From: Atopsyche davidsoni
Taxonomy: Eukaryota > Arthropoda > Insecta > Trichoptera > Hydrobiosidae
Direction of reading: 5' to 3'
Length of the DNA stretch: 64,000 nt
Assembly: GCA_022113835.1 (NCBI GenBank)
Contig: JAILWY010000009.1
Location: 9,586,001-9,650,000 of the forward strand
This document shows positions 25,481 to 38,649 of the stretch, piece by piece (position 1 is the stretch's first letter; every line of letters starts with the position of its first letter). The position numbers and the translations under genes were made by a program. The notes below the pieces were generated by a model. The model did no database searches. It was given only the letters and a program-made list of their open reading frames with translations, and was not told the DNA's origin.

Positions 25481-26479
25481 GTACCGCATAGTTTGTTATA
25501 CTGTAAACAATCCTTATTAATATGAGACTTAGTCTCAAATACTTATTATTATTAATGAGTATCTTATTTATTTGACAACCATGGCTTGGTGGCACTTATA
25601 ACAACAGTCTTAAATAATAAGCCTTTGGAAGTCTAAGGGGAATGTTTTTATAATTTGCTAAAATATTTTTTTTTCCACAATAACCATTAGTAAATAAAAC
25701 AAACAATAAAATTATGTGTGTTTTTTTTTTCTTTCATTCAAGTATATTCGTGTAAGAACTTTTTCTATTCATCGCGGTCTTCTTTCGTAGAATTTTTACA
25801 GATGTAGGTTATAATTGTTTCTACGAGTTGCTTATTTCAAAAGTTTCTTTATATTGTGATAAATAGCCATGCCATTTAAAAATGCAAAGAAAATCGTGCC
25901 ATGCTAATAAACGGAAACAAGATATATTCCCCGAATTTACGAAACAAAATTTAGCTAGCCAAATATGTCACACGAGTTTCAACCTAATTTAAGTAAGAAG
26001 CAGCTTGTAATTTTGGAAATGCAAATGTTATTTGTTTACTTATTTTAATTATATATAAGGAACAAGCTGGAGTTATTTATTAATTTAAGACATATATTTG
26101 GCTTGTCAATAATCGTAATATGATCAGATGAGACAATCAAAAATTGGAATTTTCTTAAATAAATATTGAATCTTCAAGATTAATTACCAGGAAATAAAAA
26201 CCTAAATATTATGAAAGTTCTAATAACTTCCACAAACAAAATTATTCAAGTTAAGTTTGTGTTAATTTTCAAATTCCGAGATTAGCTTTATTAATTTTAC
26301 AAGTTGATTAATACAGAAATATATTTAATACTTTAAATAATATTAATTTAAATAAAAGTTGTGAGTTGAACGCAATACAACATGAAACGTTAGCTGAAAA
26401 TTGATTAAGTTTACCGTACAGGTTAGCTAATACACATTTTTTTCACAAAACAACTTAAGTTAACGATTAATAATTGCAA

Positions 26480-26760
26480 GCTGCTGCATCCGAGGGGCGT
26501 AACTTCGGCCACACTTAGAGAACTCCACCTCGGGGACACTAATGACTCCAAAGGACCAATCAAAATAAATGGGCCTCTCGATCTCAAGCTGTTTAGCGTT
26601 GAACTTAAGCCTGGCTTAAGCAGCCGATCGCAACTCGGATTAGCGCGGGCCTCTAAAGTTCACTAGGCCGGCGTTTTATTTGATCCCCGATTAACTAACG
26701 GAATTTCTAACCGTACAGGATGTCCCGCGACGCACGCACATTGTGACAAATTGCCCCTTT
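26480..26760. promoter_or_regulatory. CpG-rich block with palindrome and homeodomain-like sites
   Basis: Contains GACCAATCAAAATAAATGGG (CCAATCA, AATAAA cores), the 17-bp palindrome at 26604-26620, and TTTTATTTGATCCCCGATTA. No ORF above background. Among the better enhancer candidates here. Confidence 0.3.
26604..26620. repeat. 17-bp perfect palindrome CTTAAGCC-T-GGCTTAAG
   Basis: Eight-base arms around a single central T. It lies inside a CpG-rich block (26480-26760), where a palindrome of this length could be a dimeric protein-binding site. Confidence 0.9.
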
Positions 26761-27929
26761 TACATAAAAAAATGTTAACACGTACTATAAAATACAATTC
26801 CGAAGCAAAAAAGGTCCGACATGTAAAATGAAGTCTCGTGATCAGTATGTGATTAAAACGCGAACTTTTTTAAGTTCTTTTTTTTATAATTGGATTGCAC
26901 ACACTTCACACAAGAATTTAAACTGAGCTTAAAATACTTTTTTTTTTTATTAAATAAACTATAGAATATAACAAACTTAAACTACATCGATTTTTAAATT
27001 TCCGAACCAATAAAAAAATAGTTTAGATAGTTAGCCATAACCGCTGCTGATTATAAGAAATAATGTTGTTTTTGTTTTGGTATATTTGACTTACATAGAT
27101 TAAGAAATAACTCATCTACTGTTGTTAAAAAAAAAATTAATATCTATTTAAATTTATTCTGTATATTCTATAACAATAAAGCTAAAACGTTTTTCAACGA
27201 GTCTAAAAAATTTTTGTTAATTGATTTTATACTGGTACAAAATTGTTAGCGTGCTCAAAGCAATTTTATATGCTTACCTTCTCTCCTGAAAAATGTCTGG
27301 TATTCATATTAAAAGCAGAACAAAAATTTACCACTAGAGACCTGCGTATGACCTATTCACGGTAATAAATTTACAGATTTTAATTAAAAAATACATTTTA
27401 ATTACTAAAACATAAATAGATCCGTTTTTAAATAATAGATATATTCGATTGAAAATTGAATCTCACCACATTGCCCATGATCTCTACTTAATTGCTATAA
27501 ATTACTGGATTGCTTTAATAAATTTAAGCAATCCTGTTTAAAATTCAAAATATTTTTACGTGTTGCTCACACTGAAAATTCGCATAGGTTTGAAACAGCA
27601 TAATAATATATCCGCTAAGGAAAAACACTTGAGTTTCTTACAACTTGGCTTATTCTGTAAAAATAAGCTCTAATAGACATATTGGAAGTTATTATCGTTC
27701 GTAATTAATAACATTGGTACTGTGTTTGCAAAGCCACATCGATTGTTTAGATTTTAACCCATACGTGTCCACTTCTTTGCTGTAGCCATTTTCAAGGTTT
27801 TAATAATATGAACTAATGATGGAAACATTCGACTCAAAATCAAATTAAATTAATGCGTATCTTGAAATCAAAAAAGCTTTTTGGTTTTCATTAAATAAAA
27901 AAACTTGCGTGGATCTGTCATTGGGTATT

Positions 27930-28103
27930 GGTGCGCAGAGTGGCATGTGAGCAGGCGCTCCCTGTATCGGGGGTGTGTGCGAGATGCACGAGGGGTTGTA
28001 AGATAGAGTATCGGCTTAGGGGTGCCCGTTTATAATGCGGGGATTAGCTCCCCGAGAACCGAACCCGCGACCTATTTGTCACGGCGTGTGCACTCAACGC
28101 CCG
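27930..28103 (-). mobile_element. tRNA-derived SINE candidate
   Basis: A CpG-rich island of under 200 bp in AT-rich DNA. Read on the minus strand it begins GGGCGTTGAGTGCACACGCC and continues GTGACAAATAGGTCGCGG. It then has GGTTCGGTTCTC (plus-strand 28054-28065), which is one base from an internal RNA polymerase III B box (GGTTCGANTC). It is followed by a hairpin CGGGGA / TCCCCG (28038-28054). This A-box-like, anticodon-like, B-box order is typical of the tRNA-related head of SINEs. No clear target-site duplication or tail was found, and the 5' part is a poor A box. Confidence 0.4.
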
Positions 28104-29459
28104 TAATTTTCAAGTAATCCGCGGTAAAAACTCTTACAAATAGTTTTGGGTCCCAAACGTCGCACTTGCGTCAGGATTAAGGTCGTGTTTTATTCTAATA
28201 CGCTTTTTACGACTGTTTAATGCTAATTCCATCACTTAACGTACTATTTTTATGTTTTGTATTTTTTTATACAAAAAAGTCATTAATCAACCTGCTTATC
28301 AGTAAACACTTAATAATCATAAAAAATGTTCTTATAAATATATATTACTCGTTAGACATTGAATACACATTGTTTAAACATATTTAATAACAAAGACTTT
28401 TACTATTTACTTTTACTTTTACTTAATATTTTGTTTAATTTTAAAATGGTGAAATAATTAAAATTCAAATCGTCGATTAAAAATTAAAAATAAGCAATAA
28501 TTAATAATAAGCTCATTAAATAATCTGCCATAAAATTATAGCCGGAGGTGTAATTATTTTGAATAATGTGTTTGAATTTCCGCCATTTTGTTTGCAAACC
28601 GTTAATGGCGAGCGCTGTGTCTAATGAATCCAATGTACTGCACACAAAGGGACTTACACTCCGGAAATATAAAAAGTATTCTCCTGTCCTCTGCTCTATA
28701 AATTTTATTGCACACCAGAGCTTAAGCCATAAGCTTTCATGCTATCATTTGTCCCTTTTTTCTATGAATACCATGATACCCATTTCACTCTTTTCACACC
28801 ATCACATACAAATTTACTTTTCTACTCTAAGAATGGTGAATTTTCGTGCTGGAAACTGTTCCAATTTTTTTTTCTCAATAAAATACAAATTTCAATTGTT
28901 AATTAAAAATATTTATATTTGATGTTAAATTTCAAATAACAGCAGCTATATTTTGTTTTGTTCACAATTCAATTTTTCATAATTTCAATAAAAATTGAAT
29001 TTTTAAAAAACATACACAGTCAATGAAATCAAGACAAACAATAAAGTAAGCGAGAAAAATAAGACAAACAATTTAATATTGAAAAGTATGTCGTTGTTAT
29101 CAAAATCAATAATCCGTTCCATGTTAGAAATACATAGTAAGTAAAGTAACCCACTAAAAAAATAATCTTGCTTTTTCAATACAGCATTTGTCTTAAAATA
29201 AACTTTTTTAACTTAGTAGCTAGACGGTTTTTTTTTCAGAATAATTTCGTTCACATTTCTTATGCATTAGATGTAAGTAATGCTTTTATAAGAAGAGTGT
29301 GTATATACGCTATGTGTAAAAACATTTTTCTTTTACAAGTTTTTTTTTACATAGATGAGCCAACATTACTTGCAAACAATCCAATAAACACACGAACATA
29401 GCGATCCGTTACTACGAAAAAATCAAGGGCTAGGATAGAATTAACTGATCGTTCAAATA

Positions 29460-29730
29460 TATTTAGCGGCTTATCGGATCTGGAGGTTCAGAAAGCGAGC
29501 GGAATGGTACGGCAGCCGTTATCGCCGAGTTTAATGGTTCATTACATAGAAAGAGTATGGCAGTCGTCTTCTAGGGTTGCGGGACTGTGAGCCGGGCGAC
29601 GTCGGCTTGAAACGGTTCTTCGAGCCTACAATGGCCTTATATGGCTTCGGATTAGACCAGCGCCAGACTTCCAGCCCAGACTGGCTGGCTACGCATACGT
29701 ACTTGCTTCCAATGTGTTTACTTGCTAACA
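29460..29730. promoter_or_regulatory. CpG-rich non-coding block
   Basis: Overlapping antisense frames (66 and 62 codons) with no domain. It contains ATCGCCGAGTTTAATGGTTC and CTGGCTGGCTACGC. Compositionally like the other blocks. Confidence 0.25.
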
Positions 29731-30210
29731 AAAACCAAAAGATTTTGCTTGTCTTAAAATGGTAGTTAATATGTGACTATTGGGTTTAATTTAATTTAGA
29801 CGTCAATATTACAAATTCAATTTTTTCTGTTTATGCATACATCAATTTTGAACTATGCGAATGAAGCTGTATGACACTCCAATAGTAATAAAAATGCATA
29901 TTCATTTTATATATTAATCTTCTAGATTTAAATATAAAGAGTTTCTTTTTTTGAGTATCTATAACGTTTATTTTTACATTTTTTTTGTAATAACGATCAA
30001 CTTTGGTTGTTGTTTGAAATCATTGTCGCAGCAAAATGTTTACAATCAAATGTAATTACTCTCGCTTAGTTCTGTTTAGAGATTATTAATTCAATATAGA
30101 GACAAACTCGGCGGTTGGTTATTGACATTCGATAAACTTGGAGAGTTAATTAGGCGCAAAAGGCTTACGACTAATTTGGCAAAGTGAGTAAGCTTCCATG
30201 GCGTCGGGGA

Positions 30211-30256
30211 ATAACTCGCATCACTTGTCTGTAGAAATAATTCATATCACTTGTCT
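30211..30256 (+). repeat. Imperfect 20-bp direct repeat
   Basis: ATAACTCGCATCACTTGTCT (30211-30230) and ATAATTCATATCACTTGTCT (30237-30256) match at 17 of 20 positions, with only transitions between them. They are separated by six bases, as expected from a local tandem duplication or paired binding sites. Confidence 0.75.
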
Positions 30257-31009
30257 CCACCGGCTTAATTATCAAATCCATCACGCTCTATAGATTTCCA
30301 ATCTTGGTATTGCGGTGCTAAATAATGAGAGTCTCTTCAAAGTAATAGGGTATATTCGTGATATTGTTTGACGGATTCATTCAATTTGTAGCTTTGTGTT
30401 ATTAACTTGATTTATTTTTAAATTCAATAGTCTTTAAATTGACTCTTTGTTAGTAATTCTTACAATGAAAATATTATGTTTCATCAAATTTATTTATAGA
30501 ATAAATGAGTAAATAGAAAAGTTTTGAACAATGTAAAATAATATTTTATTATAATAAAACATACAAATTTAATTATTTTATTTGCATTGAATTTTTCGCT
30601 TATATCGTTATCGGGTTATTTATTAAAGCTCAAAGCAGCTCAAAGATTGGCTGAAAAAAAGTGTATTATAGGAAAACAACATAAAACAATTATAGTAGTT
30701 TTTATTATTACTATTGAAAATATAGGCCAATTTTTATTGTATAATTATTTGTTTTTATGAAAATCGCTTATAGAATATTTTGGAGGTGTTGCAAGATGTC
30801 CACTTGGTAACATAAAAAAAAATTTGGTTGTCAAAAATAGTACATGAGAATGTACACCGATGAGATGATAGAATCAAGTAGACGGTTTTCAGACCGGACA
30901 GCTAATTCACTCAGCACCGAGAAGCGCGGGTCCGAGGACGATGGATAAATCTGATTATCTAGAACTCAGTGCTGAGCCTGTGGGTGACAACTCTCTTACA
31001 TAATGTACT

Positions 31010-33100
31010 AAGATTATTAGAGAATATCAGATCCAGTAAACCATTTTTTTTAAATGTAAATTATATTATTATTAAAAAGTTACTGTAAAAACGTAAACGT
31101 TAGTGCAAAAGCATAATTTAAAAATAAACCAATTTTATTTAAAGTATATACTTAAAACCTTTACATATTTATGTATTAAATTATGAAAATTATGCAAAAT
31201 ATTTTCTTTTATTTTCTTACACTAAACATAAATAAAACCTTAATAAGAGAACGCTATTGGCTTATCGGCTACAAATCGATTGACAGTTGTGTTGCGACTT
31301 GTGTACGCTGTTCAATCAAAAGAAATAAAATAACGACGTTTCAATTAAAAAATATATTTCTTATAGATTCTTGATCACCTGTTCATAAATATAAAAATTA
31401 TGTGAAGTATAATCAAATATCTATTACAAGATAAATTTCATTCCCGGAGTTCATACATCTGATAATGTATCTATTTCTAGATATTAATAATGTTTTTGAT
31501 ATCCAACAAACGCTAAAAAAATGTAGCAGTAGGTTTTTTCGTTCCGTGAAGTTTTCCAACAATCAAAGCTACGATCAGGTTACTACCGTAATAATTAACT
31601 CATATAAAAGGTTACAAAGGTTTTTAGGAAGTGTATTTTAAATAATCATGAGTAAATGAATATATATAATCGATCTAATAAATATTATATATATATTGTA
31701 AGTTTAAACAAATAATTATTTTTTATGTTTTTGTGATTTATGTATTAGTAATAAACAAAAAAATTATTTAATTTTTATGTTTATTTACAATTTTATATTA
31801 AATTATTTTATCAAATGATCACAGACCTAAAGGCCCCAGTCAAATGTAAATGTTCTTATACGTCTGAACAAACTTGAGAAGGTGTGTGGATACAAAAGTT
31901 TCACAGCGGTCTTTCGAGATTTTCTTCAAGTTTCCTTCAATATTCACAAAATCTTTTTGAATAGAATGCTTCCTCTCTAAGAAGCACAATGTTTTTCCTT
32001 TGAAAAGTTTTGGTATTGTGCACCATTGAAAAAAGCTTTGCGTTTGTTATTTCTGTTGAGAATCATATGGCATCTTTTTACTTGACGCAAAGTTGCATTT
32101 TAGCCGCGGCTTTATCTCAGATGGTCTCAGTGCCTTGGCTGCTCTTTTTTCTTCGGGGGAAACCCACTTTTCTTACGACCGAACTTAACCCAAGTTAAGC
32201 TCGATATAAAGAAACACCAAAATAACCATTCAACGTGGTTTCAAAACCTTTTAGAAAATTTACTTCTTTATTATAATTTAATTTATTGATGAGTGTAGAA
32301 ATATTTTTCATAGCAGTTTCGTGAAACGGAATGTCGCTTTTACCGTTTTTAGTAGTAAAGAGCACGGCGCTCTCCATATTGACATAACTTTCCTGTTTAA
32401 ATTGTCAATAAACATATCAGCTTAGTTTCGGGGGGAGGTATTTGGCAATCATTGCCGCCTCCCGAGACATAAACGTTGAGAAATATTTGCTCGATCCGGG
32501 CTGTTGACAAAATTTGTTAGTCGGTAAATAAGATTATTTTTATTTTATCTTCCAAAGTTGACTTCAAACTCAAATGCACATATGTTTAGAAAATTAAGTG
32601 AACTATTTTTAGTTATTGCAGTACCTATAATTATTCAAAGGTTTCATCCAATCAATAAGACTTTGTGACACTTTATAATCCTTTAAATATCAGTTTCCTC
32701 TCAGCTCTAAATAACTAATTGAATAACTGAAAAAATTGTGTGTTTAAAAAACCATGGCTTTTTTTTTTGTAAGCTTTGGTGTAGAGAAGTGTATATATTT
32801 ATATATATATATGTGTGTGTGAGTGTGTGTTTGCGTGTGTGGGTGTGGGTGTGTGTGTGTGTGAATTGAACATGTTTTGGTTTTATTCACACAGAATACG
32901 TGATCAAAATAAAATGTAAAAAAATGGATTCACATTTAACCTCTCGGAGTATTCAATATAAAGATAAGCTCTATCAACAGTATTCATGTCGTCCAGAATA
33001 AACGATTTATCAAAAATATACTGATTTATATTCTATAGATTCGTCCGAAGAGAAATTTCATTCTGGAAATCATTATTAACATTTCGAACTCAGAATAAAA
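31010..33100. other. AT-rich intronic stretch with one compound microsatellite
   Basis: Short frames at 31183, 32010 and 32195 show no domain. No repeat other than that at 32791-32864 was recognised. Confidence 0.5.
32791..32864. repeat. Compound (TA)n-(GT)n microsatellite
   Basis: A TA run passes directly into an imperfect GT run with GTGAGTGTG and GGGTGTGGGT interruptions. TA-GT compound repeats of this kind commonly arise by mutation of one dinucleotide tract. Confidence 0.95.
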
Positions 33101-33889
33101 GAAATGAATCCCGTTTTTCTCGATCACGTAACGTTTTTTAGCTTTATTACAAATTGACGCTCTTTTTCTTCAAAAAGTCGATCGTTACAATAAATCATCG
33201 CGTTATCCAATTCTGACAAACTCCTTTCCAACTAGAACTTTTAAATCGGCCTTTTTTATTCATTGGAATTCCACCGAGACTCCTTTCCCGCGTCCACTTA
33301 ACGTTTGCCAAATTAAGATTGAAAATACTTCTTCGCTTTCACGTCTTGGACAAAGTTCAACCGGAGGCCATCGGTCCCCAACCTCGAACCGTAACCCAGA
33401 AAGAGGTGTCCTGAAGGGGCTCTAAGCTGCTTGGAACCTTAGGAAATGTCAAATGATATGATTTATTTTACGAATGATTTATAACCTTTGAGATATCTTC
33501 AACAACAAGAAATAATTTACTTGAAAATTTTTTTTTTATATTATGTTTCATATACTATATTAATGTTCAGAAATCATACATCAATTGATAAATGAATTTT
33601 GTAAATTGTGAACAAATATAATGTTAGGGAAAAATCTATGGTAAAAGAGGCACTGAAATGAAGAAACTGTCATAGATGCCGAACTCATATCAGTGGTTGA
33701 ATGTCGACAATGCATTCGAATTAATTAGACTGCCTCAGGACAATCATATGTTCAGAGAAATGCTCACCAATCTCTTCTGAAAACATGTATTTTGGAAAAA
33801 AAGTTGATCAGTTGACTGTTGCATTATTAAAAACCTTAGTAAATATAGTTTTTTGAATGCTTAAGTTCTTAACAAGAAATGTTGGAAAT

Positions 33890-34270
33890 CACTACATGGG
33901 GTCTCCTCTCAAATCAAGCAGTCGAACCATATTTCAGTAATTGACTTTGGCCAAGGTACGTTCTGTTCAAGTCACGTTTCAAACTAATTGAACCCTTCCA
34001 ATCCAAACGAATAAAGTCGAGATCACAATCTCAGGCGCTCCGCTCCGACCATGCCCGGCGGATGTCTGGTCATCTTGCCGAACTTTGCAGTTGATGGCCG
34101 ATTTCAATTACGACGGTTTTATGACGCATCATCTTTATGCTCCTCGACGACCTATCATTTTGTCAATGAGCCGCTCTCCGGGATAGGCATTCTTTCGATC
34201 CGACCTCGACCGGTGCACTTTGTTTGTGTTTTGTTGTTGTTAATTTTGAATCCATCACAATTTTCAACGC
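33890..34270. promoter_or_regulatory. GC-richer block, candidate regulatory module
   Basis: CAGGCGCTCCGCTCCGACC and ATCCGACCTCGACCGGTGCA lie within. A 75-codon plus frame (34051-34278) has no signal peptide followed by a domain and no splice support. Treated as non-coding. Confidence 0.25.
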
Positions 34271-35229
34271 ATACATAACGAAATTTTAATTATATTGGAT
34301 ATTAATGTACCTACGTATTACTCTCGAAAAATGTGTTGATTATTTTTCCGATGAAATTCGTATTATCCTAATTAATTGTTTTTTTGTGCTTTTACTTCTC
34401 ATTTTTCATAATTATACCTATAACATTTGCAATTAATTATTCTTCTCCCTCAAATAATTGCCCCGTGTTGTTTATTTCAGCATTACGTACCTATATTGCT
34501 CTACGAATATTAATTAACGGACTCTCCCAAGTTTTAAACGCGTGTATTTTTGTTTTGTACTACTTGGAAAAACTCCGCAACAATCCTAGCATCTTATATT
34601 TTTAAAAAGCCCTCGTTTATAACCGCGTTCACCTGTCGCGAGCAAGCCAGCACCAAAGGTCAGTGGAAATGTCATCGGGACATTCTTCGGAAGGTACGAC
34701 CCTAGTAGATAATATACCTTTGTGGCTTATTATGTTTATGTCACGTAATACATTTAGTTTGTTTGTATGGTACCCATGTATTTAGGGCGTGAGGTCAAAT
34801 AATAACAGGACAAGATGTGCGCCCCACCCGAGGGTTCCATGACACCTCAGCGCAATGTGCGACTTTGTAAGTTCTCTCTTTGGGTTGGGCAGTGGCTTTT
34901 TTGTACAATATTTTTTTCATAAATAAACTGCTCAGTGATGTATTATTTATTTAATTTCTTGGAGGAAATAGTAGTCACAACCAAGCCTCGTGATAAATCA
35001 TACACATTTTTTCTTATTCCGTAACAAAAACAAACATAGAAAGCTCTGTAATAGAATATCAAAATATTTTTATTATTTTAAATTTATACAGGTTTTCTTT
35101 CTTCGGCGTTAATATAAAACAACTTAGTTGCTTTTTTGCGTGTGTGAAAAATATAACCCTTAAGCAAAAATAACAATTTTTAAAACAAATATCGCTGTAA
35201 AATTTTAATCAATAAAGAAACATTCCCCG

Positions 35230-35410
35230 TGGTTAACACCAAAATCATTCACATCTAACAAGGCCATTGCCCAGCGAGCATGATTGATTTACACCCGCCG
35301 TACAATTTTGAATATATTTTGTGCACGACATTTTTAGGGCTTTCGGGGCGCGGCCACCGGCCATATCCGGCTCTAGCCCGGTGCGGCCCGGGGTCAGCAG
35401 GCTCGAACTG
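35230..35410. promoter_or_regulatory. CpG-rich block with an Exd/Hox-like TGATTGATTTAC site
   Basis: TGATTGATTTAC at 35281-35292 combines two TGAT half-sites in the spacing used by Extradenticle/PBX-Hox dimers. Downstream is GGGGCGCGGCCACCGGCCAT and GTGCGGCCCGGGGTCAGC. No coding potential. Confidence 0.3.
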
Positions 35411-35568
35411 AACATTTCTAAAAGGCTTCATGTTTTATTTCACTATTGAATTTTAGGTTTTTTTTTAATAAATAGATCTTTCAAATAAAAAATTTTATTC
35501 AAACGTTTTTCAGAAGTGAAGCATGCTTTGAATTTTTTGAAAGTTTTTCCAATTGTTTTATCGTGAGC

Positions 35569-35602
35569 TACAATAAAACTTAATATACAATAAAACTTAA
35601 TA
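35569..35602 (+). repeat. 17-bp tandem duplication
   Basis: TACAATAAAACTTAATA occurs twice without interruption (35569-35585 and 35586-35602). A recent replication-slippage duplication. Confidence 0.9.
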
Positions 35603-35689
35603 TTGCAGTGGAACAAATTTAATAAATTGATATTAATACGAAAACTACAATAGAGTAGTATACGTAAACTAGAAATGTCTAGTGTTCAA

Positions 35690-36090
35690 AGCAAAGCAAA
35701 TCCTTGGTAATAACAAGCGACCTGCAGCCGCAGAAGAATGATCCGACAACAAATCAGATCTCATCTCCGACGCCAAACATTCATATTTTTCTTCGCCCTC
35801 CGTTCAAAGCGTCGTCACCCTTATCATGCGAGGTACAGGAGCCATGTATGAGGGGCTGTGGATGCGCGGGGACGTGCCAGGAAATTATTTGACAACGAGG
35901 CTGACAGATGGTCGGCCCGCGTTCGTGCTCCGGCGGGTTCCGGAACGCCGGATATTGGAGTCCGTGGAAACCTACAAAGAGGGGGGCCTTTTTTGTTGCG
36001 CTTCAAATTTATTGTCAACCCTAAGTAATTGGGCGATGTATGAAAGATTTATTGGAAACGGGGTACACCGGAGCGAGACGGCTCGAGATT
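35690..36090. promoter_or_regulatory. CpG-rich block with a TALE-homeodomain-type site
   Basis: CTGACAGATGG at 35901-35911 matches the Meis/Homothorax TGACAG consensus, next to AAATTATTTGACAAC. The frame 35826-36230 (134 codons) is long for this DNA, but it ends in AT-rich low-complexity residues and shows no domain. I do not call it a gene. Confidence 0.3.
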
Positions 36091-36559
36091 TCATATTTGT
36101 AAATTTATATTTTTTTTACATTGTGCCCACTTTCCAATTGCCCGTGCTTTGTTTTCTTCGCTTGATATTTTTTTCGTTTTCCATTTTTTTCGGAAATAAA
36201 CATGTTCCACGTTTATACTCGTGTATCTGATACTAAAATATTTCAAAGGTAAATAATAAATAAGTGTTATTTTTTTATTATCATTACTGATAAAAGTCTG
36301 TATTATTTATTTTTTTTAAATTGTTTTTAAAATTTTAACTTTCACTTAATATATAATATATAAAATGAAATTTTTAAATATTATTTTTTAAATGCACACC
36401 AACCACCCAGCTTTCTCTGATATCAATAAATTGTGGGTGTGAATGATTGAGGACGCGTATTGTTAGGACGAATAAATGTAAATCGCTACCTTTGTTGAAT
36501 AAAATGCTGCGTAGGAAATAAATCTGTATACACATAAACATGTATACGACATAAAAACT

Positions 36560-37150
36560 CCACAATCGGCTATTCGTTTACGAACTCGTACTCGCGTGTG
36601 TGCAGGCCCGACTAGAGCTTCTGCTATCAAACATCGCTATATATTGTATTTATAATCGTATTTACTTCCAATTGGACCGAAGTTCACCGCGAGGCAATAA
36701 AACTAAACGCGAAACCAATTAACTTTGCACACCTCCACGGCGTTACTTTTGGCACGAGACAATTCCACCCCCGCGCTAAATCTTTCTCTCGCGGTGTATT
36801 TTCTTTTTTGTTTTTGTTTTACCACTTGTTCCCGTTAGAGCCGGGCCCTTCGACCCGCAGGCCGCAGATACATTCTCGTTTGGCCGGTCCGTTGATTTAG
36901 CCGATATCCGAGGGTTCACCTTTTTCGCGCGTCCCACACGAGCGGGAATTTAACTGCCGCGCCCGGCTCGCAAGGGGCTGCGGTAATCTGTGTAGCCTCC
37001 GTAAGTGTAAGTCTCCGTATAAATATTTATAAAGAGGCGCTTGCCTGCGTTAGCCGGGAGTCACATAGCATCGATCTATTCCACTTTGTCCCTGTTGGGT
37101 GGGAACACCTTTTAGGGTGGCGGAGTCGTGAAACTCGCACATGTGCGAAC
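36560..37150. promoter_or_regulatory. Long CpG-rich block upstream of the first FS exon
   Basis: About 590 bp with repeated CpG-rich motifs, such as CGCGCGTCCCACACGAGCGG and ACTGCCGCGCCCGGCTCGC, and a GGGTTCACC nuclear-receptor half-site-like element. No exon with canonical splice sites and a recognisable peptide. It could also be an alternative promoter region, but there is no TATA/initiator evidence. Confidence 0.3.
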
Positions 37151-37679
37151 CGAACTTCCGGCGCCGAGACTGCAGTGTCCAAATAAAATATGAACAAAAA
37201 ACTTTTCCTTTCTTTCAATATTACATTTTTAAGAAGTTGGGGTCCCAACATGATTCAGCACTTAATGTATTACCAACCGTGGAGATTGCATTTTTAATTA
37301 AAATATCAACTTTAATATTCATTGTGGCAACAGTGAATATGTAATGCTTTAATTATTATTTTTTTAAATTATGCTTATATTGACTTATATTTTTTATTTA
37401 TTTATTAATATATAAAATATTTAGCTTTGATATGAAATCGTCAATGATGACAAATTTTCACTCCGTCTTGTTTATTTGAGTCAAGATGCTTAAGCATATT
37501 AAGTGTGTGCATAACTTATTTTAATTAAAAGATTTGCATAAAAAATATTTACAAGTATAATAAGGATTCGATTAATATTTTTTAAAGATTTTTTTTCTCT
37601 AAGCTTTATTAGAGAGTTAAATTTGACCGACAGTAAGACGAAAATAAATAACTTGAATATAAACCATCAAACCACAGTT

Positions 37680-38060
37680 ATAATGTATAAGAACATCCAG
37701 CCATGGTAACGGTACAGTGTCTCAAGGCCGTGAAAGCCTTTGCAATTATTTAACAACGTAATCCTTGTTCACTCCAGCTAACTTTATCATTTATGAGCTC
37801 ACATTCACAGTCCAACTCCGCCAGCGCACTCGCCGTCCTGTGCAGGCAGTTTGTAGCCTGCGCGGAACTGTAACGTAATTTTATATGTTTCGACCCACAA
37901 TAAGTTAGCGCGACAATTTTGACTAAGTAGAATCCACCGACTGAATACGCAAAGGCGAGAAAATAAACCCCAATGCCGGAACCATCCCCTAAGATAGAAT
38001 CGCATTATTGCGATTTTACTTTCTCGATTGGGACGGTAATCGTTTGCTTTAATGCTTTCT
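37680..38060. other. Moderately GC-rich intronic block
   Basis: Contains CAGCGCACTCGCCGTCCTGT. A 66-codon minus frame has no domain. Nothing further can be said. Confidence 0.3.
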
Positions 38061-38622
38061 CGAGAAACAATCGATACGTGCTTGAGTCGAAAATTCTTAG
38101 AAGTTTTTTCTTTAGTATTAAGAGTTTTGATTAAATTTACATTTTATTTAAGAAAGTGACTTTATATCGGCAAATTTTCTTCATAAAAATAAAAAGAATA
38201 TTATTTACTTTTAAACAATATAATAAGTTTTTGTGAATTTTTAAAAACGTTTAGGTACTTATTAATAATAATTAAAATATTGTATGAAACAGCCAACTTA
38301 TTTTATCATAATATTGATTTAAAAAGTATTTTCATTACTTCCTACTATAACAAGGTAGCTTGTACATTAAAAATAATAGTTTATGCCACTAATCAAAATA
38401 TTTTTTAAAAAAATTTATTTAAAAATTTATTTAAACTCTTTTGTTTTACCGACACTGTTAGTAGGTTCTGATGAACAAATGTCAATAATAACGGAATAAA
38501 CCAAATGAAAACATTAATATTGCAATGAAACTGTTTTTTTGCATGAAATACTTAAAATTATTGTAATCTATTTATACGATTCTTTTGGTGTTACCGTACT
38601 CATAATTGTGAATAATTTATTT

Positions 38623-38649
38623 TGATTAATTTATTGTGATTAATTTATT
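38623..38649 (+). repeat. 13-bp direct repeat TGATTAATTTATT
   Basis: Copies at 38623-38635 and 38637-38649, one base apart. Both contain ATTAAT homeodomain-like cores, but the AT-rich context makes slippage the simplest reading. Confidence 0.75.

Noticed and set aside
35826..36230. 134-codon plus-strand ORF
   Set aside because: It crosses from CpG-rich to T-rich low-complexity sequence and shows no domain, signal peptide or splice sites. Length is explained by locally rare stop codons.
37887..37896. Minus-strand GGGTCGAAAC resembling the hammerhead 3' core
   Set aside because: No CTGATGA core or pairing GACCC upstream on that strand.
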